Below, in pieces: positions 1 through 11,560 of a stretch of 64,000 nucleotides of DNA. The position numbers and the translations under genes were made by a program. Within the stretch, counting starts at the first letter, position 1. Every line of letters begins with the position of its first letter. The notes under the pieces are model-generated. The model was not told where the DNA came from. It ran no database searches and worked only from the letters and a program-made list of their open reading frames with translations. The stretch is from Phylloscopus collybita. Its lineage: Eukaryota; Chordata; Aves; Passeriformes; Phylloscopidae. The stretch covers positions 28,003,501 to 28,067,500 of the forward strand of contig JAJNNQ010000003.1 of NCBI GenBank assembly GCA_027886175.1. The letters run 5' to 3'.

Positions 1-89
1 TTTTAAGAGAATTAGGTTTGTTTTGTTAAGTTTTTTTAACATAGAAAAAGAAGCCGCTCTTGACAGCGTATGCATGGCAACTTTGGGGC
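1..89. other. AT-rich left edge
   Basis: Short AT-rich stretch before the GC-rich repeats. No feature was recognised. Confidence 0.4.
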
Positions 90-400
90 TTCTCTAGCCC
101 GCATCTCGATGGTCACTTCCGGGCCGCTCTAGCCCGCGTCTCTTTTAAATTCCGGGCGGCTGCGTCTCTCGTCTCCATGGTAACTGCCGGGCCGCTCTAG
201 GCCTGGTCTCCATGGTAACTTCCGGGCCGCTCTAGCCTGCATCTCGATGGTAACTTCCGGGCCGCTGCGTCTCTCGTCTCCATGGTAACTGCCGGGCCGC
301 TCTACGCCTCGTCTCTATGGTAACTTCCGAGCCGCTGCGTCTCTCGTTTCCATGGTAACCCCCCGGGCCGCTCTGAGCCACGTGTCTCCGCTCACTTCCG
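90..400. promoter_or_regulatory. CpG-rich ~35-bp tandem repeats with ETS-like and X-box-like motifs
   Basis: About eight imperfect copies of a 33-38 bp unit. Most carry ACTTCCGGGCCGCT and CTCCATGGTAAC, for example near 177, 210, 246, 284, 317 and 351. ACTTCCGG is the ETS (GABP/ELK) consensus common in CpG-island promoters. The CCATGGTAAC part matches the right half of the RFX X-box palindrome (consensus GTTGCCATGGCAAC), with a weaker left half. The block lies about 0.7 kb upstream of the SYCP1-like exons on the same strand, so it could be a promoter. That link is inference: no transcription start is visible and the repeats may simply be a minisatellite. Confidence 0.45.
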
Positions 401-940
401 GGCCGCTCCGGTCGAGGGCGGGGGCCCCGTCGGAGCCGCTCCGCCGCACCTCGCTGCTCTCGGGGGAAATCCCGCCGGCTGCCGCTGCTTCCGGGTGGGC
501 TCGGGGGGATTTTGGGGTCTCCGGGGCGGGGGGGGAGGGGGGGTTTGGGGTCTCCGGCGGTTTTTGGCGGGTCCCGAGGGGTCCCGGGGGTGCCGCTCCG
601 CGGTGCTGCTGACGGTGACGGTGACGGCGCTGCGGGGCCGGAAATGCAGCCTGCAGGGACGGCGGGGAGGGGCTGGGGGGGTTTGGGGGGATTTGGGGGG
701 CTTTATCGGATTTGGGGAACTTTGGGGGGATTTGGGGCTTGCTGGGTTTTGGGGGCAGTTTTGGGGGATATTTGCGGGGGGCGGGGGGCTTGGGGATGGT
801 TCGGGGGTTTGGGGGTTCCGGGGGGCGGGTTTTGGGGATTGTTGGGGTGGGTTTTGGGGATGGTTTTGGGGTTTCTGCGATGGTTTGGGGCAGTTTGGGG
901 GATTTGGGGCTTCTGGGATTATTTTTTCTTTAAATAATGA
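401..940. other. G-tract CpG-island sequence
   Basis: Very GC-rich DNA turning into runs of GGGG separated by 3-8 bases on the + strand (about 500-930), a pattern able to form G-quadruplexes. Open frames here overlap in all three + frames and are rich in Gly and Trp, a by-product of G-runs, so no gene is called. The composition switches sharply to AT-rich near 930. Confidence 0.6.
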
Positions 941-1050
941 TAGTAAAAAGTGTCAAGTTTGAAGTTTTTATCATTAAAAATATGTAATATCTAGCAAGAA
1001 AACCAAAATATTAAAAAAGTTAATTAACATTTTATTAATTTTAAATTTAG

Positions 1051-3925
1051 GTTGTAGCATGTTAAAGAAGAAAAAAAGAGATTTGGAGGTATTGCTGGAA
1101 AATGGGGCTTGTGTCAGAAAGGTAAGTGGAGGTTTCCTTAGAAAGAGTCTCTGTTAGTGGTTTGTTTGAAAGTTTTGCAGAGGGGAGAAGGTTGGAATTT
1201 GTTTTGTTCATAGAGAAAGAATATAAATTTCTCCAGCTGAGATGGACTGGATGTAGCCCTTAAAATCAGCAGTGAATTTTCAGTGGCTCACAAAATTCAA
1301 AGTGAAGCCTGGTGAGGCCAAGGAAGGTTCTCTGTCCCACCCAGATACTGTGAATATATGAAGCCAGACCGAGTGGCACTCCACGCCTGTTTCTAGGCAG
1401 TAGAGTCTCCTCTAAATTCCCAGCACTCTTTAACAAATTTCCAGAGCTGTCATTTCCTGTCTGCAGCAGTCACACGTTTGTGGGGAAAAAAAGTCTTTTT
1501 TTATACCCCAAGGAATAATGAGGAACTGGAAGTCTTCTCACGAAACTGAACAAGCCAAGGAAGTTTTAAATTCTTGAGGTTTTCAAACATGTCCTTGGTT
1601 GGGGAATTTTACTTTATGTGCAATTTAGAGTTGTTATTATAGTCATTAAAATTTTACTAGCTCGGTCCTGGAGACTTCAGAAGTGTCTGTTTCTTTTTAG
1701 CCTAATTTAGAAACACTTGTGTATAGATGTACTGTTCTTTTCTGGTAGTTGTTCTCTTCTTAATTGATTTCTTAGGGAAAAATAGTATCAATTACAAAAA
1801 TGAAAGGAAAGAAGGAAAACATGGACATGGAGTGTTGTTGCAACTTTATAATGACATTATATATGGTTATTGGTATCTGCTGATAGGAAGAAATTCACTG
1901 CTGAGCCCTACAGTACAGTTTATCAAATGCTAACAGTTTGATACAGTAATATTCAACAACACTAATGCCATAATAATTGATATGGTTGCAGAAATTGATC
2001 CAGAATGACACTTTTCACAGAAAAAATTATATTGGAAACTAATTGAAAAGCTGAGCTTGCTTAATGTTTCAATGAAATACACATTTTCCCTAGGTTCTTT
2101 ATCTTTTGGCACCATGCTTCATAATGAATAATTTAACACGGAAAGGAGCTGATAATTCCTTTTTTAATTCATTATGCTGGTTAAGCACAATGACTTGGAC
2201 AGCTGGCATTCTTTTTCCAAAGGAAAAAATTTCTTGTGCATTCTTGCTTTGATAGATGAAGAGGAAAAAGAAGAAATGAGGCAATTGTATGAGGAACTTC
2301 ACAGCAAGGTAGAAGTGAGTGACCTAGCTTGATCAACGGAGTGTGAGTTGTGTGGATGTGCTGAGCTGAGTTCCACGTTGATGTTGAGAAGCTGTTTGTG
2401 TCCATGCCAGAACATCTTTCTGGACTCTGTTTCACCTACTTGGTGATTCCTCTGAATGGCTGAGGTTGGCAGCAGCCCCTGGAGAACCTCCAGGGTTTCC
2501 AGTACTGAGCTTCAAATCTGAAATTTTGTTTTTGGAGAATGACAGTGGCGTTTGAAGAGCTTCGGTTGCAAGTGGAGAACAACAGACTGGAAATGAGTTT
2601 CAAATGTGAGAATTCTGTTTGTTGTGTTTGTGCTCCTGGCTCAACAGTTTTGTACTTCATAACTTCAGTTACACATGCAGTGCCAGGGCAGACAGATGTG
2701 GAGTGCAGGAATGGTGAGCAGGCCACACTGAGACACTGGGACCCTCTTTTATTCATTTTTATTCATTTTTATTCATTTAGTACCCTGCCTGTATTCACTG
2801 CCTGGCCCCTCCTGTTGCTGTTCCTCTGGGCCAAATTTGGAACCTTGTTTTTCAAACAGTCACTCAAAGTTGTCTGTGAAGTGCAGTCAAGAGATCAATA
2901 TTTATTTCATGTAATTAGTTTATTTAAAAATTTAGAGGTTTTTTGGCACAGTGGTCTAAATGCAGAGAATTTAATGAAGGTTAATTTTTTTATTTGTGAT
3001 GGTTGATATGGTCTGTAAAAAGTCAGTTTTTGCCCCCTCCAGCTTCCATAATTCTGCCTTTAAGAAACACAGATTTCTGTATGTATTTGTTTACTTTTAT
3101 GCCTACTGTCCGAAGCTGTACAAGTTAAATTTGTTCTGTGTTGCAGGCAGATACATCACCTGCTTGTTGAAAGGTCAGTGTTTTGAAAGTGCTTGTGGTA
3201 AGACTGTCCTATTGTCCTTGAAGTTTCAAATGCAGTGCTTTGTACTTACATTTGGGCTTTTAAAATTACCATTTTCTCAGATGAAAGAAATGTGAAGACG
3301 AGTCCAAGCTGCTTACCTCGGAGCTCCAAAATAAATCTGCTGAACTGGGTAAGGCTTGTAAAAAGGCAAAAAAAAATGAGCTAGACAGTCATAAAAATAT
3401 TTTCTGCTGGCCCTAGATCTCATCTGACAGGTGAGAAATGTAATTGCCTGTCTTCATCTATGTTGGGGGCATCTACACAGAAGTGTTCAAAAGTGAATTG
3501 CTAATGCATGTCTAGAATGAGGCAAAGTGTTTGATAATAAGGAAATGAATGTTTAAAAAGGTGTAATAAAAGGAGGAGAAAAGGCAATGTAGATTTTTTT
3601 GGCAAAATTTATACCCAGTCATGAGTAAGATGTGTTTCTTTGACTTTGAATCCAAGTTCAAAGTGACAGTGTTTAAGTTGTGAAACTGCTGTTTATGAAG
3701 TAAAGAAGAACTAGTGTTAAAGAGGTATGATACCACAATTGCAAAAAAATGGAAAGAACAGTTCTTTAACCACAACAAGAGGGATGCTTTTTCCAGGTAT
3801 CACAGACAACCCAAGCTGCAAATCTGACCAGCATCAGCAAGTGCAGAGAAGACCTGAATCAGGTGAGACCAAGTTGAATTTCAAAACAGAACTGAGCAAT
3901 AATAAACTGAAAAGACTCAAATAAT
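1051..3925 (+). pseudogene. SYCP1-like: SYCP1-like multi-exon gene fragment (probable pseudogene)
   Basis: SYCP1 is the transverse-filament coiled-coil protein of the synaptonemal complex in meiosis. Exon-like pieces appear in the order of the SYCP1 rod, each beside AG/GT-type signals: about 1058-1121; 2256-2314 (EEEKEEMRQLYEELHSKVE, like the REETRQVYMDL part); 2538-2605 (MTVAFEELRLQVENNRLEM, the best match, to the AFEELR-Q-EN-RLEM block); 3147-3173 (QIHHLLVE); 3281-3348 (EDESKLLTSELQNKSAEL, like the EDQLK-LT-ELQ-KS-EL block); about 3876-3923 (FKTELSNNKLK, like KTELE-EKLK). Introns are present, so this is a genomic copy, not a processed one. Phases do not all close, a TGA lies at the start of the 3281 piece in the homologous frame, and much of the rod is missing. 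I therefore call it a pseudogene or a rapidly decaying paralogue. Homology was judged by eye from memory of the mammalian protein. Confidence 0.65.
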
Positions 3926-4940
3926 TCAAAAATTCTGGAAAAAGAGCTTTCTCTGTTTAACTTCTCTGCTTTTGTTCCTACTTTTATTTTTTTCACAGCC
4001 GAAAAGAGAATGGGCTTCCAAATGACTGTTTTACAAATGTAAAAAGGTAAAGTTCTATTCTCGAGGTTTTTTTCTAAGTTGACACCCGTAAGTTGGCTGG
4101 TATGTTAGCTAATTTATTGTACCCTACCAAACAGACAATGTGCATTAACCTCTTTTTTCTTTTATGTTACCCTTGGTTATACTGATCAGATCATAATTAC
4201 AAGAGAAGTACCATCCAGTGCTGAAGGAAATCCAGTTCTCTCAGGTTCATCGTAGAAGTAAAATTCTCAAATACTAAAAGAACAGAGTTTTTTAAGAGTT
4301 TTAAAAGGAGATATAAAGATTTGGGGTTTTTTTTTCAAGTAAGTAGCCAAGTAAGTAGATCCATAATATTTTAAAGTATTAATTGCATGGCTTTATATTA
4401 CTAGTTATTTCTGTAGGATCTTTTATGTGTTTAGTGAAAGGATTTTTAGGAGTATTGGTTTCGTTAAGTTTTTTTTTATATACAAAAAATATATGGGGCG
4501 GTTTGGGGGGATGTTTGCAAATGCCAGTTTTCCGTCCTAGTTGGAGTTTTGCTGCATCATAGGGCACATTTCCAAGGACATTTACCAAATTCCTATTGGT
4601 AAACCCCAATTGTTCAGCACCAGCCAACTTGCTAAGTGTTTTTTTTTTTTTTTTTTTTGCCATAATTCATCTCTCTGTAAAGTTAAAGGTACTGCATTTT
4701 TAACTATCCCATTAAAATCCCAATAAAACTTAAATCCTAAACGGCCTAATTGCTGTTCCTTGGACACAATGGGGTGGTTCTTTCCTGGCTTGGCACATTT
4801 GGATGTTCATCCCAAGTGAGATTTCCACTAAAACAGAATTTGTTTCCAAGCAAAACTGGGGATTGCCTAGAAAGCTTTACTTGCTGGGAAGCACAGGGTT
4901 TGTTTTCCCTACCCCTGCAGAATCCAGGAGCTGTGTTAGG
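3926..4940. other. Intergenic/intronic sequence with poly-T
   Basis: AT-rich DNA with a long T run near 4640-4660. A further SYCP1-like exon at about 4000-4047 (after a TTTTTTCACAG acceptor) is possible but too weak to call. No open frame with recognisable content. Confidence 0.5.
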
Positions 4941-5410
4941 CAATGGCATGAGGGGAGAGCTGCATTTATTTAATTTTGTCTTTTATTCTATATATTGTTT
5001 ATTTTACTTTTTATTTATTGCTTTTTTGATTTTGGGTTTTTTTAATGCTATATTTTGATTTTATTGTGTTTTATTTCTTCATGTTATTTTCTTTCTTATT
5101 TTGTATTTTTAAAATGTTTTTATGTTTTATTCCCTCTAATTTTATTTTTATTTTAGCTTTTTATTTTTTTAATTCCTTTTCTTCTTTAATTTTATTTTTA
5201 ATATCTATAATTTTTTAATTTTATATATTTTTTTACTTGCTTTGTTTTAGTTTTGTATTTTTATATTTTTATTTCATTTATCTTATTTTTCTTTTTATAT
5301 TTTTTACTATATTTTTATTACTTTCAAATTTATTTTATTTTTAAATTTTTATTTCTATTTTATTTTATTTTTTCATGTTTCCTTTCTTCCTTTATTTTTT
5401 TTTCCCCATT
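4941..5410. repeat. T-rich low-complexity tract
   Basis: Several hundred bases almost wholly of TTTTA/TTTAT-type words on the + strand. The Phe/Tyr/Leu-rich open frame inside it is a composition artefact. Confidence 0.8.
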
Positions 5411-5880
5411 ACTCTTTCTTGCCCTGAGTGTCTGGAAGTTTGGCTGTGGGCAGGAAAGGAGCTGAAGAACGACACCCATGGCCACGGGACGTCGGGATCG
5501 GGTTGAGAGTGCAGGCAGCAAAACCTCTGCCTTTTCTGCTCCATTAAAAAACCTGAACGCGGGCGGTGCCGTGTTTTTCTTTGGAACCCCCAACAGCAGG
5601 GCTCATCCTACCCACGTCCAGCATCACCAGCAGTAACTTGGTGTCGAGGTGGATTTCAGAGACAGCCATAAAACCAGGGCGGCATTTTATGTTGTAACTC
5701 TCCCAACCTCATTGTTTACTAACAGAGAAATCCAAACCAAAGCAAACAAAAACACCCCAAAGCAAACCCCCCGAAAAACAGCCCACCTTCCGAAAAAACT
5801 TGAAAAGAGAAAATATGCCAATATTATTTTAATGAAAATGAAATCTTTACCCCTTGGAAAACCAGGCTAGTTTAATTGTA
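5411..5880. other. Mixed-composition spacer
   Basis: Moderate-GC segment followed by an A/C-rich stretch (about 5720-5800). No gene or repeat recognised. Confidence 0.4.
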
Positions 5881-6190
5881 ATTAATTGTCCTTCTGCTGT
5901 GTTAGGTTAATGAATTCATATCACTTAAAATATCATAAATAAATTTAAAATAACATAAACACAAATTTAAAAAAATACAGAAATGGAACAATATAAATTC
6001 CCAAAATAGAAATATAAAACGAAAAAATATTATCAATTATATAAAGACAATATATCATATTACATGTTGCATATAATATATGAGATGTAATATAGATAGG
6101 AATATAAAAGATAAATTGTAATGATAAATAGCAATATAAAAATAAAAAAGATTAAAAATTTGGAAATATAACCTAAAATAAAGACTTTTT
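5881..6190. repeat. A-rich low-complexity tract
   Basis: AT-rich tract with AATATAAAA-type words. It is compositionally the mirror of the T-rich tract at 4.9-5.4 kb. No coding signal. Confidence 0.7.
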
Positions 6191-6479
6191 TTGGTTTGAA
6201 TTTCATTGGTGACAGGGTTCTTGTCGTTGTGGTTGGGAGACTTTTGTGGCATTTAATGTAGAGAATGGAAGGGGATGTTTGGACGCCTTTTTTGCCTCCA
6301 CTCTCTGCCTGTCCCCGACCCAGGGCTGAGCTCCGGTGCGGTGCTGCCACCGTGTGGACAGAGCGCGGTACTGCAGCGCTCCCCCTCAGCCCACCCCGAT
6401 GCGCGTGGCAGCCCCGGACTGTGAGCTTGTGGGTCTTTCATATCTTTTTTTCCCGCCCTTTTTGCCGCCGTCTTGGAAA
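6191..6479. other. Unassigned GC-moderate sequence
   Basis: Non-repetitive segment bridging AT-rich DNA and the minisatellite. No gene recognised. Confidence 0.4.
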
Positions 6480-6730
6480 CATCAAGCAGTGCCCCAGCTG
6501 GACACACCTTCGTGCATGTGTGTCACACCTGGGCACACCTGGACACACCTTTCGTGCATGTGTGTCACACCTGTGTGTGTGCATGTCCTGCCTGGGGACA
6601 CCTGGACACACCTGGGCTCATCTGGACACACCTGTGTGTGTATGCGTGTCACACCTGGGCACACCTCTGTGTGTGTGTCTCACACCTGGGCTCACCTGTG
6701 TGTGTGTGCGTGTCACACCTGTCTCACCTG
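6480..6730. repeat. CACACCTG-type minisatellite
   Basis: Irregular tandem array of CACACCTGG, CACACCTGTGTGTG and GTGCATGTGTGTCACACC words. CACCTG is an E-box core, so the array holds more than ten E-box-like sites. This is more likely a property of the repeat than a regulatory design. Confidence 0.75.
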
Positions 6731-7340
6731 TCCCCCCCTAGGTGCTCCGGCCCCGCCCCCCCACCCCCCCCAAGCTGATTTTTGCAGGTTTTGAAACAAA
6801 AAAAAACCAAAAAAGCCCCAAAAACGCCACGAGCAGCCTTGGACCCCCCACAAAGCCCCCGGCTCAGACCGGCCCAGACTGGGTGGGTCAAACCAGTTTA
6901 AACCGGTTGGTCCCAGCCAGTCCCAGTCCATCCCAGTTCAAACCAGTTCCAACTGGTCAGTCCCGGCCCATCCCTGCCTGGGACTCCCCAACCCACCCAG
7001 GATGCACCTGGGGCCCCTCCCCCACCACCAGTGTTGCCTCTGAACCACTCCCCCACTCCAGACCCCTCCCCTCTCTTTTGTGAGGGTGGGGGAGGGGGGG
7101 GAAGGGGGAGGGGAAGGGGGGGCGGAGCAGTACAAAAATAAATAAATAAACAAGTAAATAAAATTTCCTCATTATTTTTTGGGGGATGTTGCCTTTTTTT
7201 GGTGGGGGGGAAATTTCAGAACTCTGACACCCGCCCCCCCCCAAATCCCCAAATACCCCCAAAAATCCCGGGCCCCCTCCCTCCTCCCCGCCCCCCTCCC
7301 TTCCCCCCGCCCCCCCCAATTTTTGTCACCTTCAGTGCCC
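6731..7340. repeat. C-run and CCCAGT-rich low-complexity sequence
   Basis: Homopolymer C runs (about 6731-6770, 7220-7320), a CCAGTCCCAGT/AACCAGTT-rich patch (6860-6970) and G runs (7084-7125). These are G-quadruplex-prone on one strand or the other. The proline- and glycine-rich open frames are composition artefacts. Confidence 0.65.
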
Positions 7341-7379
7341 CTCCCCGATCCATCCCTCTGCACTCGATTGCCCCTCCCC

Positions 7380-8020
7380 GATCCATTGCTCTGCGCTCGA
7401 TTGGCCATCCTTGATCGATTACTCGGCGCTCGATTGATCAGCCTGGATCAATTGCTCGACAATCGACTGCTAATGCCTGAATCGATTGCTCGGCGGTCGA
7501 CTGCTAATGCCTGGATCGATTGCTCGACAATCGACTGCCAATGCCTGTATCGATTGCTCGACAATCGGCTCGTAATGCCTGGATCGATTGCTCGACGATC
7601 GACTGCCAATGCCTGTATCGATTGCTCGACAATCGGCTCGTAATGCCTGGATCGATTGCTCGACGATCGACGGCTAATGCCTGGATCGATTACTCGGCGC
7701 TCGACTCGTAACGCCTGGATCGATTGCTCGACGATCGACTGCTAATGCCTGGATCGATTGCTCGACAATCGACTGCTAATGCCTAGATCGATTGCTCGAC
7801 GATCGACTGCTAATGCCAGGATCGATTACTCGGCGCTCGACTCTTAATGCCTGGATCGATTACTCGGCGCTCGACTCGTAATGCCTGGATCGATTACTCG
7901 GCGCTCGACTCGTAATGCCTGGACCGATTACTCGGCGCTCGACTCTTAATGCCTGGATCCATTACTCGGCGCTCGACTCCTAATGCCTGGATCGATTGCT
8001 CGGCGCTTCATTGGTCGTGC
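7380..8020. repeat. 34-bp hairpin-forming minisatellite
   Basis: About 18 copies with a 34-bp period, measured between successive ATCGAT words at 7515 and 7549. Many units contain the perfect inverted repeat CGATTG-CTCGA-CAATCG (6-bp arms, 5-base loop) followed by ACTGCTAATGCCTGGAT. Later units, from about 7690, change to CGATTACTCGGCGCTCGACTCGTAATGC. The array is CpG-dense. There are no unique spacers, so it is not CRISPR-like. Confidence 0.85.
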
Positions 8021-8320
8021 CTTGATCGATTTTGTTTTTTGTTTTTTGGGGTTTTTAACGGATTTTTTTGGCTTTTTTAGTTTTTTTTGTTTTTTTTGGG
8101 GGGGTTGGTGTTTTTTGGTGATTTTTTGGGTTTTTTTGGGTTTTTTTAGGGATTTTTTGGGATTTTTTGGTGTTTTTTTGGAATTTTTTGTGATTTTTTG
8201 GGGCTTTTTTTTGGGATTTCTTTGGGGTTTTTTTGGGATTGTTTTAGGGATTTTTGGCGGGGTTTTTTGGATTTTTTGGGGGGTTTTTTTAGGGATTTTT
8301 GGGGTTTTTTGGGGGCATTT
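8021..8320. repeat. T/G low-complexity tract
   Basis: TTTTTTGGG-type repeats on the + strand for about 290 bases. Encoded Phe/Gly-rich frames are artefacts. Confidence 0.8.
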
Positions 8321-8339
8321 CCCGCTCGGCCCCGCCCCT

Positions 8340-8665
8340 CAGGGAGCCGAGCCGAGCTGAGCTGGGCGGAGCCCAGCGCAGCGAGCGGCACCGAGCGCAG
8401 CCGATCAGAGCCGAGCTTCCCCGAAGAGCCGAATCTAAACGACTGTATCCGGAAATAGCCGAGGTGTGCCGGGAACAGCCGAGCATAGCCGAGCTTCCCC
8501 GAAGAGCCGAATCTGAACGACGGCATCCGGAAATAGCCGAGCATAGCCGAACAGAGCCGAGCTTCCCCGACGAGCCGAATCTGAACGAATGCATCCGGAA
8601 ATAGCCGAGCATAGCCGAACAGAGCCGAGCTGGATCTGAGCCGAATCTAAACGATGGAGGAAAGG
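8340..8665. repeat. ~70-bp GC-rich tandem repeat
   Basis: Three to four copies, period about 70-79 bp, of GAGCTTCCCCGAAGAGCCGAAT then a CGGCATCCGGAAATAGCCGAGCATAGCC-like half. Inside each unit an AGCCGA word recurs about every 10 bp. Both strands are open because the repeat lacks stops. Confidence 0.8.
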
Positions 8666-9075
8666 ATGGAATGCACCTTCTCCGGAGATGTGCAATGAAG
8701 GACTAAATTGCAAGGAAGGGGAGTATTTATAAACTGTCTCCATGTTTCCCTGTCATTCTGGGCATTTGGATTTAGCCTGGGCTGGTCAGTTAAATCAGAA
8801 ACAAGCCAACCCAGCTCCTGAACTCCCTATGAATGTTTGAAACACCTGCACAGAAAGACAAGTTACTAGGGATTCCAAAAGCAAAATTGTAAATGAAGGC
8901 TAATGATTGCTGGGAAATTTCCTTAGGAGTTATGAACCTCAGGCATGTGGGATTTTGGAGGTGTACCTGCAAGAGAAGAGGGGTTTTATCCATACCAAGG
9001 GAAGTCCGGAGCCCCAGGGTGTCAGCTGCAGACCAGGAAGTGTGCAGGGAATGAGCAGCAAGTCCCCTCTGCCCC
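8666..9075. repeat. Dispersed segment L, copy 1
   Basis: About 400 bp starting near GGAAGGGGAGTATTTATAAACTG. It recurs with high similarity at about 35,340-35,775 and, more diverged, at about 53,795-54,141. Shared landmarks include TAAATCAGAAACAAGCC and GTTATGAACCTCAGGCATGTG. The nature of the element is unknown. The TATTTATAAA near its start is TATA-like. Confidence 0.7.
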
Positions 9076-9370
9076 TGCCCTGCCCTCACACTGAGAGTGA
9101 CAGCAGCCACAGGTGTGAGCTGTGAGGATGATCAGGGGACAGGGCAGCCCACAGGTGTGAGCTGTGAGGATGATGAGGGGGTGGCTCCTGCCGCGGGGGC
9201 TGCTTTAAGAGGGGAGCCTGGGCTCTCTTCAGCCTGGAGCTGCTGGAGCAGAGGGCTGAGGAGGTGCTGAGGGACAAACCTTTGTGCTTGGAGCAGCAGG
9301 TGAGCCAGTGTGGGTTTGTAGGGGGGATTTCTTTCCTTTCCCTTTTCAATTTCATCCTGCTAATCCTTTC
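9076..9370 (+). repeat. 41-bp minisatellite (2-3 copies) with exon-like block, copy 1
   Basis: Two to three CACAGGTGTGAGCTGTGAGGATGATGAGG-like units, then CTCTTCAG (acceptor-like), an open piece reading LELLEQRAEEVLRDKPLC, and GCAGCAG|GTGAGCC (donor-like) near 9,300. The same block recurs at 36.3, 36.8, 37.7 and 38.2 kb, where the 41-bp units are greatly expanded. The product is unknown. Conservation of the acceptor, the open frame and the donor together is what makes it exon-like. Confidence 0.5.
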
Positions 9371-11560
9371 CTAGTGTCCTCAAAAAAAGAAAAGTGGGGG
9401 TTATGAGGACAAAAAAAGTTCAAATCAGGGGAAGAAACTCTTCTCCACTTACAGTCTAAATTAGGACGAATCCCCCTTTACCTGGGATTTTGATAAATAG
9501 TGATTTCTCTATAAGGTTTTTATTCACTGTTACATTCTTTGGTGGTACACTGCTTTTTGTTTTATTTGTTGGTGTTATTTTTTTTATGTGTAATTTGGTT
9601 TTTGAGTGATGATAACTTTATGGATGTGTTTGTTTGTATTTAAGGTAGAATTAATTTAAGTGGCTTTTTTTTTTAGACTTGTGATGTGAGTTATTGGGGT
9701 TTTGTTTGTTGTAGGTAGGCATTCAGATTGGGTGGGGCCAGCTTGGCTGGTGGAGGTTTGGGTGTTTTGTTCCATGCAGTTATTAGTTTTTAGTTTTTGA
9801 AAGCTTTTTCCCTGTAGTGGTTTTAAGGTGGCTGTTGCTAACTTACTGTGTAGTTTTATTTTGTTTGTAGATACTGTAAGATAAGGGATTTGGTCTATTT
9901 ATTTAACACTGTATTTCTTAGTTCAGGTGTTGATTAGGTTGCTTTTGGACTGAGTTTTGTGGCTGAATTTTTTTGGTGGGGTGTTATATTTTTAAAGGAT
10001 ATGTTTTCTAAGGCTTACAATGCTGTGATGGACTGTAATGTGAGGTATTGAGTAGTCTTTGAATGATTTAGTGGTGGTTTTTATTATGGTGAATAGGTAG
10101 AGTTAGTTTTGGTGGGTCTGAGGTGCTGTGATGTAGTTAATCTGTTACAGTTTTTTAATATTTATAATTGGACTATTGTTATTGTACTTTGAGGTTAATT
10201 TATTTGGCTTGTTTGTTTGCAATGTGTGTTTTCTAGCTATGGCTAGAAACTGTATTATATATTTTATATATTGTATATTTTATTTTTATTATTATATATT
10301 ATATATTTGGGAGATATTGTTTATGGTTAAAATGATCTTTGGGTTTTGTGCATGCTTATAGGTGATAGTTTTGTTTTGATGGTTTGAGGCATTATGGGTT
10401 CATTGAGTCAGGAATAATTTTTTTGGTGTTGTTAATTTAAGTTTATTTGGGATATTTCTGTTATGGTAGTTTAATTTGTTTGTTGTTTTGCAGTTCTTTA
10501 TTGGTTTTATTTCTGGGAACTTGGCTATTGATAGGATTGGTTTTTTAGGTAGTTTTTGGAGTAGTGATGTTCTGTTTTTAGTAGTTTAGATTTTTTCATG
10601 TTGTTAGGGGTTTTTTGTTAATTTTATAGAGTACTGATGATTATTTATGAGTTAGTGTAGGGGTTTTTTTTAGTCAGTTTTAGGGTCAGGTGTACAGTTT
10701 TGAGTTTAATAAGTAGGTTTGATTGATCTCTTTTGCTAGTTCTTGTGACATGTTGTGTGTGTGGGATTCCATATGGTTGTTTTTAGTTCTTGTTTCATTT
10801 TTATGATGTGAAAAGAATGTGGTGTGGTTTGTTTGCTGGCAGTTGGTTGTATGGTGGAGTTTTTTAGTTTGTGGACTTTTTGTTAGTGAGATTAAAGTTT
10901 TTTATTTTTGAGTTAATTTATAATTATGTTAAAGGTTTCAGGGAGGTTTAGCTTTTTGATATGGGTGTGCTGTGTGAAGAAGGTAATTTATTTGTTTTAT
11001 GTGATATTGGTGGTGCGGTGGATAGAGGGAATTTTTGCAGTAGTAATTTTAAATGTTTGAGGTTTTTTGGCATTTGAAATACTTGTTTAGGAGGAAGCTT
11101 GTTTGGAATGTATGGGGTTTGGGGTTAGTTATAATGGTATATTTTATTTTTAGTTTTAATTAGGTTTTTTTAAGTTTTATTATAGGTAAGAATTGTGATT
11201 TCTTTGTTATGTCAGTAAGAGAAAGGGGTTTTGATTTTGTGTGTAGCGATGGGATTGGAGTATTCAGAGTACTAGTGTTGACTAAGAATTTAATTGTTGT
11301 GGTTTTGCTCTGTTAGATTAATGAATTGATGTACTTTGAAACACATGGGGTTTTATTTTTATGTGGTTAGAAACAGGCTTTTTTAAGCTGGGGGTGATTC
11401 TGGGCATTCACTTGAGGTTTTTTTAAGGGGATTGGACGTGGGATTATTTTTATTATATTTGGAAAATTGAATATGGGTAATTAGGCTTGGTTTATTTTAG
11501 GGCAATTTTTTTTTTTTTTTCCAAAATTGGTAAGTTTGTCTGGTTAGGGTGTTTGTGTGG
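9371..11560. repeat. T/G-skewed long segment, copy 1
   Basis: About 2.2 kb that is strikingly poor in C (and in A relative to T) on the + strand. It has a diverged partner at about 38,430-39,850: compare GATGTAGTTAATCTGT at 10,132 with the same words near 38,825, and TGTTTATGGTTAAA at 10,318 with 38,948. No coding frame survives. It may be an old non-coding transcript or a one-strand-biased decayed element. Confidence 0.6.

Noticed and set aside
352..962. Gly/Trp-rich overlapping frames as genes
   Set aside because: All three + frames are open because of G-runs; no start or splice context, no conserved motif.
4950..5465. Phe/Tyr/Leu-rich frame as a membrane protein
   Set aside because: Pure TTT/TTA low complexity.
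7380..8020. CRISPR-like array
   Set aside because: The whole 34-bp unit repeats, with no unique spacers, and the context is vertebrate DNA.
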